This document shows positions 1-7,439 of a DNA stretch of 46,407 nt, one piece after another. The DNA is from Flavobacteriaceae bacterium (lineage in GTDB: Bacteria > Bacteroidota > Bacteroidia > Flavobacteriales > Flavobacteriaceae), in the NCBI GenBank assembly GCA_022425945.1, contig JAKMEK010000005.1, forward strand, positions 1 through 46,407. The letters are read 5' to 3'. The notes under the pieces are model-generated. The model did not search any database. It saw only the letters and a list, made by a program, of their open reading frames with translations, and was not told the DNA's origin. Within the stretch, counting starts at the first letter, position 1. Every line of letters begins with the position of its first letter. Position numbers and translations under genes: made by a program.

Positions 1-248
1 TAATTCGTGGAATTTAAACAAATGAGTAACAAAATATTTAAGCGACGAACTGTTCATAGATCAACTTATCGTTCATAATGAATAAATTACCATTGGACTT
101 AACAAAATAAGCCTTCACACTGCCAATGCCTTACCTTTAGAGTATTACAAATCCAACCTTCTTGTTCAACAAACCCTGCATAGCTTTGGTTATTGGAGGC
201 ATAACCCTTATCATTGTAACAGCATTAAGTAAAAACATTTTAGAATAC

Positions 249-277
249 TTGGGAGATTTTAATACCCCTAGTATTTG
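249..277 (+). promoter_or_regulatory. Possible promoter of the GH13 lipoprotein gene
   Basis: TTGG at 249-252 and TA-GTA-TTTG at 269-277 resemble the Bacteroidota -33/-7 pair, but the -7 box has one extra base between TA and TTTG. A transcript from here would begin near 284. That would exclude the upstream in-frame ATG at 275 and leave the ATG at 296. It is a single imperfect match and therefore weak. Confidence 0.3.
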
Positions 278-295
278 TCTTACTATCATAAAATC

Positions 296-1936
296 ATGCG
301 CAACCTAATCTTTTTCATTTTTACTATAATTCTTTTCTTTGCTTGCTCAAATGAGTCAGGTGAGGTTATGACAACACCTACCGCATCGCCTGAAGAAATT
401 ACAACTGATATTTGGTGGAATGATGAGGTGTTTTATGAAATATTTGTACGAAGTTTTTTAGATTCAGATGGGGATGGAATTGGGGATATAAATGGAATAA
501 TTAGTAAGCTTGACTATTTAAATGATGGGGATCCTGAAACGGATACAGATTTGGGTATTACCGCACTGTGGCTTATGCCTATCTTCCCTTCGCCTAGCTA
601 CCATGGATATGATGTAACCGATTATCGCGATATCAATCCAGATTATGGGACCCTTGAAGACTTCAAAAATCTAGTACGTCAAGCTCATGCCAGAGACATA
701 AAAATCGTCATTGATTTTGTGGCTAATCACACCTCTGAACTTCATCCGTGGTTTCTTGATTCTTCCCAAAATAAAAGTAAAAGAGATTGGTATGTTTGGA
801 AATCTGCACATCCAAATTTTAATGGTCCGTGGGGCCAAAATGTATGGCACCTCAGAAACAGTTCCTACTACTATGGTATATTTTGGCATGGAATGCCTGA
901 TCTAAATTTCAAGAACGATGAGGTAACCAATGAAATAAAAGATGTGGTTCGCTATTGGCATCAGGATATAGGTGTTGATGGATTCAGAATTGATGCTGTA
1001 AAACATTGGATAGAAGAAGGAAGTCAACAAGAAAATTCTGAAGCTACATTAGCTTGGTGGAGAGATTTTTATCAATATCAAAAATCGATGAGCCCATCCA
1101 TAATGACCGTAGGAGAAGCATGGACTTCTACACAAAACATTTTGCCTTATAGTAATAATCGACTTGACTACTGTTTTGAGTTTGACCTAGCTACCAGCAT
1201 CATAAATTCGATCAATAGAGAAACGGCAGATGAAATTCGATCAAAAATCAATCAAGTAAGTTCTAGTTACAGCCAATTTCAGTATGGTACATTTCTGACC
1301 AACCATGATCAAAATAGAGTCTTCAATCAACTAAATAAGAACATTCCTAAGGCAAAGCTTGCAGCCAGTATTCTTCTATCACTGCCAGGCATACCTTACC
1401 TATATTACGGGGAAGAAATCGGCATGGAAGGCATCAAACCTGACGAAGACATAAGAAGGCCAATGCAATGGGACAGCACCCAAAATGCTGGTTTTAGCAC
1501 TACCTCTCCATGGCATAATCTTAATCAAAATTATATTGATTTTAATGTAGCTGAACAACAAGAAAACAGTAATTCGCTATGGCGGCACTATCAAAAATGG
1601 ATCAATTATAGAAAAACAACCACTGCGCTAACTACTGGAGATTACCAAGGCGTTAGTGCAAGTACAAATAGCGTTTTTCCGTTTATGCGAATCAATGACG
1701 AAAGCCAAGAAAGCACTCTAGTCATCCATAACTTATCGTCTGCTGTTCAAGACCAACTTACAATAAATGTTGCTACAAGCAATCTCGATGCAGGGACCTA
1801 TCAATTGACAAATAGTGAAAATCAAGCAAATGTGGGGACACTAACCATTGGAACAAGTGGTGGGTTTGTGCAGGAATTGGATGCATTAAACATAGGACCA
1901 CAAGAATCATTACTTCTTGTGCTAGTAAAACAATAG
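296..1936 (+). CDS. GH13 family alpha-amylase/alpha-glucosidase, predicted lipoprotein
   Basis: A retaining alpha-glucan hydrolase of family GH13, probably lipid-anchored outside the cytoplasm. Counting from the ATG at 296, residues 1-16 are a hydrophobic signal followed by Cys17 in a lipobox-like FFAC. The four GH13 regions are intact: DFVANH (140-145), GFRIDAVKH with nucleophile Asp233, VGEAW with acid/base Glu274, and TNHD with Asp338. A DSDGDGIGD loop near residue 56 is typical of the oligo-1,6-glucosidase/trehalose-synthase/SusG-like branch. The 546 aa length fits a catalytic barrel plus a C-terminal beta domain. An ATG seven codons upstream (275) is in frame, but it would bury the signal peptide behind polar residues, so 296 is preferred. 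No SusC/SusD, MalP or transporter gene is next to it, so it is an orphan here. Its exact substrate (starch, maltodextrin or isomaltose) cannot be read from sequence. Confidence 0.9.
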   Translation: MRNLIFFIFTIILFFACSNESGEVMTTPTASPEEITTDIWWNDEVFYEIFVRSFLDSDGDGIGDINGIISKLDYLNDGDPETDTDLGITALWLMPIFPSPSYHGYDVTDYRDINPDYGTLEDFKNLVRQAHARDIKIVIDFVANHTSELHPWFLDSSQNKSKRDWYVWKSAHPNFNGPWGQNVWHLRNSSYYYGIFWHGMPDLNFKNDEVTNEIKDVVRYWHQDIGVDGFRIDAVKHWIEEGSQQENSEATLAWWRDFYQYQKSMSPSIMTVGEAWTSTQNILPYSNNRLDYCFEFDLATSIINSINRETADEIRSKINQVSSSYSQFQYGTFLTNHDQNRVFNQLNKNIPKAKLAASILLSLPGIPYLYYGEEIGMEGIKPDEDIRRPMQWDSTQNAGFSTTSPWHNLNQNYIDFNVAEQQENSNSLWRHYQKWINYRKTTTALTTGDYQGVSASTNSVFPFMRINDESQESTLVIHNLSSAVQDQLTINVATSNLDAGTYQLTNSENQANVGTLTIGTSGGFVQELDALNIGPQESLLLVLVKQ

Positions 1937-1972
1937 ACCCTCTTATCGTGCACAATTATTTGGTGAGATCAA

Positions 1973-2644
1973 TCATGATTTTGACTCGCTATTCTCCGCA
2001 TCCTCGGGTATCCACTTTATCTTAATAATACTCTGAAAATCTTTTATTACTTTTTGGGCATTATCGGTTTGGAAACGCCATTGGGTGTGTTCGAATGATC
2101 TAACTAGCTCTGCCTCGTCCAACATTTGAATATAGAAATTCTGAGCCATCTCTAACTTTTCAATCATGCTTTTTAGGTCTTGGCCTGCATCTACCTCAAC
2201 CATGGTGGTTTTTTTAACAATAGTTGCCTCGTATTGGAAGATGAATTTATCGTCTACGCGAAAACGTATCACAACTGGGATATCATTTTTGAAATCTTGT
2301 ATGGTCCAAAACATATTCGGGAAATAGGCGCGAATACTACCTGACAATGGTTCATTCTCTATAACAATACGAAGGTAAGTAGAAGGCTTATAGCCCGCAT
2401 ACTCGTGCTCACCGTAATAACCAGTCCCCACAATCGAAATACTATTGACTGGTTTTCTAGCAAAACGATTTTTCTCTCTACTAATGGTCCATTGACGCGT
2501 AACAGAATCCAAGTGCATTTTAACCGCAATAGTGGGTTCAGTAGATTTAATGGTATAGTTCCCAAATGATCTTTTTTCAGGAATCTGTGCGAATGTTTTA
2601 ACAAAAGTCAAACACACAAGAAAAAACAGCAACCTTCCGTTCAT
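1973..2644 (-). CDS. Secreted protein of unknown function
   Basis: A 223 aa protein that I do not recognise. The N-terminus (MNGRLLFFLVCLTFVKTFAQ) is a clear Sec signal, probably cleaved after the Ala-Gln, so the protein is periplasmic or outer-membrane associated. The rest is soluble and beta-rich looking, with a segment around residues 60-150 that alternates charged and aromatic residues. There is no lipobox, no T9SS sorting tail and no catalytic motif that I can identify. It converges with the GH13 gene (36 bp apart), with no obvious terminator between them, and is transcribed alone. The mature part (TVMVEVDAGQDLKSMIEKLEMAQN-like region) ends in a helical segment. Confidence 0.7.
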   Translation of the reverse strand: MNGRLLFFLVCLTFVKTFAQIPEKRSFGNYTIKSTEPTIAVKMHLDSVTRQWTISREKNRFARKPVNSISIVGTGYYGEHEYAGYKPSTYLRIVIENEPLSGSIRAYFPNMFWTIQDFKNDIPVVIRFRVDDKFIFQYEATIVKKTTMVEVDAGQDLKSMIEKLEMAQNFYIQMLDEAELVRSFEHTQWRFQTDNAQKVIKDFQSIIKIKWIPEDAENSESKS

Positions 2645-2799
2645 AAACTTGGCAATAGATATAGTTTAGCGCACCTAAAGATATCAAATAAAGAACAGCC
2701 TCAGCAATTGAAACTTGCTTTTAACGAAAAATCCTGATGCATACAGAATGAGCAGGGAAATTTTTAGAGAGAAAAAACCTATTGATAATTATTAGCTTA

Positions 2800-2830
2800 A
2801 AAATAAAAACCCCTGAATTAACAGAGGTTT
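2800..2830 (-). terminator. Intrinsic terminator of the tRNA operon
   Basis: On the minus strand, AAACCTCTG (2830-2822), a six-base loop and CAGGGGTTT (2815-2807) form a 9 bp stem with one G-U pair. It is followed by a T-rich run (TTATTTTT). It lies 15 bp past the end of tRNA-Arg, where the transcript would have to stop. Confidence 0.75.
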
Positions 2831-2844
2831 CTGATGGATTAAAG

Positions 2845-2918
2845 TGATCGAGACAGGATTCGAACCTGTGACCGTCTGCTTAGAAGGCAGATGCTCTATC
2901 CAGCTGAGCTACTCGACC
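2845..2918 (-). tRNA. tRNA-Arg (anticodon TCT)
   Basis: The minus strand folds as a cloverleaf. The acceptor stem GGTCGAG pairs with CTCGATC plus discriminator A, followed by D-arm TAGCTC...GAGC, an anticodon loop containing TCT between CTGC- and GCAG-type arms, and T-arm ACAGG-TTCGAAT-CCTGT. The gene is 74 nt long. CCA is not encoded. It is the third and last gene of a Ser-Pro-Arg tRNA operon. Confidence 0.96.
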
Positions 2919-2925
2919 CAAAATG

Positions 2926-3000
2926 TCGGGGTGGCAGGATTCGAACCTGCGACCTCCTGCTCCCAAAGCAGGCGCGATGACCGGGCTACGCTACACCCCG
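2926..3000 (-). tRNA. tRNA-Pro (anticodon TGG)
   Basis: The minus-strand cloverleaf has acceptor CGGGGTG paired with CACCCCG and discriminator A. The anticodon stem CCTGC/GCAGG encloses the loop TTTGGGA, so the anticodon is TGG. The T-arm is GCAGG-TTCGAAT-CCTGC. The gene is 75 nt long and CCA is not encoded. It lies 7 bp upstream of tRNA-Arg in the same transcript. Confidence 0.96.
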
Positions 3001-3032
3001 AAAAAAAAGCACGGATGCTTTTTTAAAAGTTG

Positions 3033-3116
3033 CGGAGAGACAGGGACTCGAACCCTGGCGACGCTTACACGTCGACAGATTAGCAATCTGCTCCATTACC
3101 ACTCTGGCACCTCTCC
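3033..3116 (-). tRNA. tRNA-Ser (anticodon GCT)
   Basis: A class II tRNA on the minus strand. Acceptor GGAGAGG pairs with TCTCTCC (one G-U), with discriminator G as expected for serine. The anticodon loop TTGCTAA gives GCT. A long variable arm (CGACGTGTAAGCGTCG) is present. The gene is 84 nt long and CCA is not encoded. It is the first gene of the tRNA operon, about 16 nt after the predicted transcription start. Confidence 0.96.
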
Positions 3117-3139
3117 TGGTCTAATCGTGATTAGGTTTG

Positions 3140-3170
3140 CAAATGTACTCCGAAGATGCTAATTATACAA
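3140..3170 (-). promoter_or_regulatory. Promoter of the Ser-Pro-Arg tRNA operon
   Basis: On the minus strand, TTG (3170-3168), a 20 nt spacer and TACATTTG (3147-3140) match the Bacteroidota primary sigma consensus (TTTG, about 19 nt, TAnnTTTG). Start of transcription would be near 3133, about 16 nt before tRNA-Ser. This is one of the best promoter matches in the window. Confidence 0.75.
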
Positions 3171-3197
3171 TGATTTACTAAGATTTTCTAAGCTTTT

Positions 3198-5240
3198 TTA
3201 CTCAGGATATTCCACACGCAAGTGATAGATATTAATCAACTTATTGATCAACACTTTTTTAACCGTTTCAATTTCAGCAAAAGTAATGTTTGAATTCACG
3301 AATTGGTCCTCTTCCATTTGCTGATTAATAATCTTAGCAACAAAACCCTCCAAAAGCTCAATCGAAGGGGCTTTTAGACTCTTTGAGGCCGCTTCAACGG
3401 CATCAGACATCATGACTATGGCCGTTTCCTTTGAGAAGGGCTTAGGTCCGTTGTAAGAAAAATCGTTTAAATCAACTTCATCCGATAACTCTTGCTGCTT
3501 CTTATAAAAATAATACACCTTAGAGGTTCCGTGATGGGTTCGAATAAAATCAATCACACGATCGGGTAATTTGTATTGCTTGGCGAGCTTGATACCATCC
3601 AATACATGCTGAATGATCATCTGGGCGCTATCTTTTGGAGATAGCTCGTCATGAGGGGATACTAGTGCTCGCTGATTTTCACTAAAAAAAGTTGGGTTGT
3701 TGATTTTACCGATGTCATGGTATAAGGCTCCAACACGAGTTAGGAGTACATTGGCATCAATGGCTAAAGCTGCAGCCTCAGCGAGGTTAGCTACCTGAAG
3801 TGAATGATGAAAAGTTCCTGGTGCCTTATTCGATAGCTCTTTAAAAACTATTGAATTGGTATCTGACAATTCTAACAAAGACGCGTCTGAGACCAATTTA
3901 AATACTTTTTCATAGAGATAAATTAGCGGTTGAACAAATAGCGTAAGCAAGCCATTGACCACAAAAAGACCAAATACGATGATATCTAGGGACTGAATAT
4001 CTCCAACTCGAATGGTAAAGAAAGCCAAGTAAACCATCAAATACACTAGGGTAATTTGGAATACAGAAATAAATAAATTAGCGCGTTTATACAGTTCAGA
4101 AACACTTAAAATAGTAACAATCCCAGCACTTGTCTGCAAGACCACATATTCGAAGCTATTGGGCACAATAAAACCAACGATGAGTACTGCTAATAAATGA
4201 ACAACTAATCCCAAGCGAGCATCAAAGAAAGTTTTCGTAATTAAAGGAAAAATACAAATGGGCAAAGCATATAAATAATCTTGATTCACTTCGAGCACCA
4301 GTATAGTCATGCCGACCATCATTAGAATATTAAAAAAAATGAAGGTCATTTTGGTATTATTCTCAAAAATTGATTGGCGGTATTTACGGATAAAAAAGAG
4401 GAGAAGTAAAAGCAATAACGAAACAATCAAGCTATACCCAAAAACAATCCACCCAAAGTTTTTATTCTGTAGATCTTCAGAAGAAAACTGTTGCTTTAAA
4501 GACCACAATTTCTCCCATTTAATCTCATCAATTATCTCATTGGTTGTAATGATAAACTCTCCTTGGGCAACAATATCACGTGTCGGTGATATGGTGAGGT
4601 ATAAATCAGCGATAGACTGTTCTGTATAGGTTTTATTATAACTTAAATTGGGCTCTAAAATTTCAAAAAGTAAATTATAATATTGCTTGCTGTAGTTTGA
4701 AAAGTTTGATTCGATAGCATTATCCAAATAGCCACTCAATGCAGTCAAATTTAACAAGGCATCAAAAGGAAGGTCTCGCTCAGATCGATCCAAAACCAAT
4801 GCAGCCCTTCTTCCACCCTCATGGGTGTAATTAATTGGAAGAACACCTTTGGCATAAATCTCTTCCAATAACTGCTGACCATACTCAAAGTAACGCTTGT
4901 AGCGTTGTGATTGTTTACTGAACGGGAAGTAGTTTTCAAAGTTCACTTCATAGGCCGCAACTACATCATCATATCGTGAAGCCTCTACATCAAAATAGGT
5001 GATGGCTTCTAGTTTAAGGCGTCTCTTTTCTGTGTTAATTTCATCCTCAGATTTGATGATGGCAAAATCGAAAGGTGCGTATAAAGTTTCATGGCCCCAG
5101 CTTTGCCCCTTTGAAAAGTCAAAGGCAAACTGACTCTTTACAGGAAAAAAATATACAATGAGGGCACAACTAAACAGATAAAGGAAGGCCTTGTATATAA
5201 GGGATTGTGAATTGTATAAAAACTCAATTAGTCGTTTCAT
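3198..5240 (-). CDS. pgpH: PgpH/YqfF-type 7TM-HD domain phosphohydrolase (probable c-di-AMP phosphodiesterase)
   Basis: A 680 aa membrane protein with the PgpH order. It has one N-terminal membrane helix (about 18-32), an extracytoplasmic 7TMR-HDED region (to about 260), a seven-helix membrane block (about 263-445) and a cytoplasmic HD domain. HD residues are visible as FHHS (His478/479), the paired HD at 508-509 in LYHDIGK, and later THHG. Family members in Listeria hydrolyse c-di-AMP to pApA; the same role here is inferred. The preceding tRNA operon is separate and on the same strand. The divergent neighbour is an NlpC/P60 gene, so the pair may share wall- or osmotic-related physiology, which is also inference. 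The length is slightly short of the roughly 700-850 aa usual in the family. Confidence 0.9.
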   Translation of the reverse strand: MKRLIEFLYNSQSLIYKAFLYLFSCALIVYFFPVKSQFAFDFSKGQSWGHETLYAPFDFAIIKSEDEINTEKRRLKLEAITYFDVEASRYDDVVAAYEVNFENYFPFSKQSQRYKRYFEYGQQLLEEIYAKGVLPINYTHEGGRRAALVLDRSERDLPFDALLNLTALSGYLDNAIESNFSNYSKQYYNLLFEILEPNLSYNKTYTEQSIADLYLTISPTRDIVAQGEFIITTNEIIDEIKWEKLWSLKQQFSSEDLQNKNFGWIVFGYSLIVSLLLLLLLFFIRKYRQSIFENNTKMTFIFFNILMMVGMTILVLEVNQDYLYALPICIFPLITKTFFDARLGLVVHLLAVLIVGFIVPNSFEYVVLQTSAGIVTILSVSELYKRANLFISVFQITLVYLMVYLAFFTIRVGDIQSLDIIVFGLFVVNGLLTLFVQPLIYLYEKVFKLVSDASLLELSDTNSIVFKELSNKAPGTFHHSLQVANLAEAAALAIDANVLLTRVGALYHDIGKINNPTFFSENQRALVSPHDELSPKDSAQMIIQHVLDGIKLAKQYKLPDRVIDFIRTHHGTSKVYYFYKKQQELSDEVDLNDFSYNGPKPFSKETAIVMMSDAVEAASKSLKAPSIELLEGFVAKIINQQMEEDQFVNSNITFAEIETVKKVLINKLINIYHLRVEYPE

Positions 5241-5346
5241 GAAATGAAAATGAGTGGAATATATTTTAAATTTCCTCTAAGGTAAGAAATGTTATTGTTG
5301 CAAGGGAAATTTCTATACTCTTGTCTGCTAGTTGCTTGATTTTCGT

Positions 5347-5354
5347 TACTTTTG
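5347..5354 (+). promoter_or_regulatory. -7 element before the NlpC/P60 gene
   Basis: TACTTTTG matches TAnnTTTG exactly. A TTG at 5321-5323 is the nearest -33 candidate, but its spacer (23 nt) is long. The predicted start of transcription is near 5361, about 25 nt before the TTG start codon at 5386. Confidence 0.45.
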
Positions 5355-5385
5355 GTATGCAGTTATTCTTAAAACATAAAGCAAG

Positions 5386-6135
5386 TTGAAATACGGTATT
5401 TGTCATTTAGGTGTTATTCCACTTCGGAAAGAAAATGACCACAAAAGTGAATTAATCTCACAACTGCTCTATGGGGATTCATTTAAAATAATTGACCAAC
5501 GCAAAGACTGGTTCAAAGTGCGTTTGGATTGGGACAAATATGAAGGTTGGATTACCCAAAACCAAGCCGTGTTAATAGAGGAAAAAGCACATAAGCTAAT
5601 TCAAGAACAAGCTTTCCTTGCTTCAAAACATTTGATTGATTTTGTGCATTTGGCCAATCAACAAATATTCCCCATTCCTTTGGGAAGCGATTTACGTTCA
5701 CTTTCATTGTTAGAGCACAGCATAGAGTACACTCCTGAAGCACTTTCTTCCAAGCGAGAAGATATTATACAAACCGCTTATCAGTTTTTACATGCACCCT
5801 ATCTATGGGGTGGAAAAACACCTATGGGAATCGACTGTTCAGGCTTAACACAAATGGTCTATAAAATTCACGGCATACCGCTTAAAAGAGATGCCTACCA
5901 GCAAGCACAACAGGGAAATAGTCTAAGTTTTATTGAAGAAAGCCAGCCAGGAGATCTGGCCTTTTTTGACAACAAAGAGGGAGACATCATCCACGTTGGT
6001 ATTTTATTGCAAAATCATTTCATTCTTCATGCACATGGAAAAGTACGCATTGATCGAATTGATCAGACTGGTATTTTCAATTCAGAACTACAAACCCATT
6101 CGCATAAACTGCGATTAATTAAATCTATCCTATAA
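5386..6135 (+). CDS. SH3 plus NlpC/P60 (C40) cysteine peptidase
   Basis: A 249 aa cell-wall peptidase that would cleave gamma-D-Glu-diamino-acid or similar bonds in peptidoglycan peptides. Residues 1-65 form a bacterial SH3-like domain (YGICHLGVIPLRKE...YEGWIT), and a second divergent SH3-like stretch covers about 66-120. The NlpC/P60 domain spans about 124-249 with Cys151 in GIDCSG, His203 in IIHVGI and a third polar residue, probably His215 or His217. The start is TTG. No ATG lies upstream in frame, and the conserved SH3 strand begins at the second codon, so the TTG is well supported. No signal peptide is visible, as is common for this flavobacterial group, so export is unclear. It ends at a strong shared terminator. 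Confidence 0.88.
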   Translation: MKYGICHLGVIPLRKENDHKSELISQLLYGDSFKIIDQRKDWFKVRLDWDKYEGWITQNQAVLIEEKAHKLIQEQAFLASKHLIDFVHLANQQIFPIPLGSDLRSLSLLEHSIEYTPEALSSKREDIIQTAYQFLHAPYLWGGKTPMGIDCSGLTQMVYKIHGIPLKRDAYQQAQQGNSLSFIEESQPGDLAFFDNKEGDIIHVGILLQNHFILHAHGKVRIDRIDQTGIFNSELQTHSHKLRLIKSIL

Positions 6136-6164
6136 AAAAAGCCTCCCAATGGGAGGCTTTTTTT
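6134..6164. terminator. Bidirectional terminator between the NlpC/P60 and TPR genes
   Basis: GCCTCCC (6141-6147), an AAT loop and GGGAGGC (6151-6157) form a perfect 7 bp GC-rich stem, preceded by A7 and followed by T7. It therefore works on both strands and lies exactly between two convergent genes. Confidence 0.9.
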
Positions 6165-6181
6165 GTGTAATGGACTACTAG

Positions 6182-7417
6182 TTATTGATGCTTTTCTTCT
6201 AAAGCTTTCATGGCTTTAAAACCTTCATTGTCACCAATTGTACCATAGATGTTTTTCAACGTTTTCACTGCATCAAGATTAGAATCATCAAGAGCAATTA
6301 AATCTTTAAGAATAGGCACACATTCAATGTAGATAGCTTCTCTTTGCTCCTTTAATTTATCATACTTAATATTGTCAGCACGTGAATTGGTCAATGAATT
6401 CATTTGTTCAACAATAGCCGCTTCATCTTTAAGTATAACAGCCACTAGGTTGAGGTATGCATTAGACATGCTCTCATCCAACGAAATCGCTTTTTCATAG
6501 AATTCTCTAGACTTTACGCTATCGCCTAAATCAGAGCTTACTACACCTAGGTTAAAATACAAAACAGCATTGTTTGGATCTTCCGCTAATGCTTCAATAA
6601 TCAAATCTTGGTAACGCTCTTTTTCATCTAACTCAATATAAATATTAGCTTCAGTCAAAATCAAACCAACATCTCCAGGATTGGCTTTACGGGCATCTTG
6701 TACAGCAGCGATTGCATTTTCTTTTTGCCCCAAAGTGTTGTAAATCAATGCAATGTTTTTTACGATTTCTGGATATTTTGAAGGCGTATCTTCTTCACGT
6801 TGATTGGTATATGCTTTTGATTTTTGGTAAATCGCATATTCTGCGCTCGAAACTTCTCTTTCTTCACCAGTTGCAACTTCAGTAACAAAATACTTGGTTA
6901 CAATTCCACTGTAGTTAATTTCTTTTAACTTTAAGTAATACTCAAGGGCAAGCGGATAATCATCTGCATTTACTGCATTGGTAGCAGCGTAATACAGGTA
7001 ATCAATGTTTGCGTCATTGTCTATCGTATAGGCTAAAAAGAGATTCTTTGAAGACGCTAAAAATGCTTTTTCTTCGGACTGCTTAATGGCAGTATTTACA
7101 AGATCTGAAGTTAATAGTGCTAATTCAGATGCTGCAAGTCCTTTGGCAGTAGCATTTGTGTTTACCAAAATTAAATTATCATAAGACAGTTGGTATTCTT
7201 CCTGCAAACGAGCAATTTGTCCTTTGAGCAAGTGGTACTGATCTTTAATCTTTGCATCATCAGTGCCTTCAATTACAGCTTGATTCGCTTGCAAAGAAGC
7301 AGATGCCTCAGTCAATTTTGAAGCTTTAAATAACTTTTGCGCTTGTTTAAGTTCTTTTTTTTGTGCGAAGCCAGCGCTTAACACCAATCCCAAGAAAAGG
7401 GTAAATAATTGTTTCAT
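6182..7417 (-). CDS. Exported TPR-repeat protein
   Basis: A 411 aa protein with a Sec signal (MKQLFTLFLGLVLSAGFAQ) and helical repeats. The clearest TPR units lie around residues 215-330 (pairs such as NPGDVGLILTEANIYIEL and NNAVLYFNLGVVSSDLG). It is probably a periplasmic scaffold; no enzymatic motif is visible. It lies 22 bp downstream of gyrA on the same strand and probably shares its transcript, ending at the bidirectional terminator. This gyrA-TPR arrangement is, to my knowledge, common in flavobacteria, but a functional link with gyrase is not implied. Confidence 0.82.
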   Translation of the reverse strand: MKQLFTLFLGLVLSAGFAQKKELKQAQKLFKASKLTEASASLQANQAVIEGTDDAKIKDQYHLLKGQIARLQEEYQLSYDNLILVNTNATAKGLAASELALLTSDLVNTAIKQSEEKAFLASSKNLFLAYTIDNDANIDYLYYAATNAVNADDYPLALEYYLKLKEINYSGIVTKYFVTEVATGEEREVSSAEYAIYQKSKAYTNQREEDTPSKYPEIVKNIALIYNTLGQKENAIAAVQDARKANPGDVGLILTEANIYIELDEKERYQDLIIEALAEDPNNAVLYFNLGVVSSDLGDSVKSREFYEKAISLDESMSNAYLNLVAVILKDEAAIVEQMNSLTNSRADNIKYDKLKEQREAIYIECVPILKDLIALDDSNLDAVKTLKNIYGTIGDNEGFKAMKALEEKHQ

Positions 7418-7439
7418 TGTTTACTTATTAATAATAGAT

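Noticed and set aside
141-308. Open plus-strand frame with a membrane-like stretch (CIALVIGGITLIIVTAL), perhaps the tail of an MFS transporter
   Set aside because: It is only about 55 codons, has a stop just upstream at 138 and no start codon. Similarity to a transporter tail is only an impression.
2844-3162. Two overlapping plus-strand ORFs with repeated GFEPA/DSNLRPP-like words
   Set aside because: These are translations of the antisense strand of three tRNA genes (the T-arm gives the typical GFEPAT-like peptide). They are a well-known false gene call.
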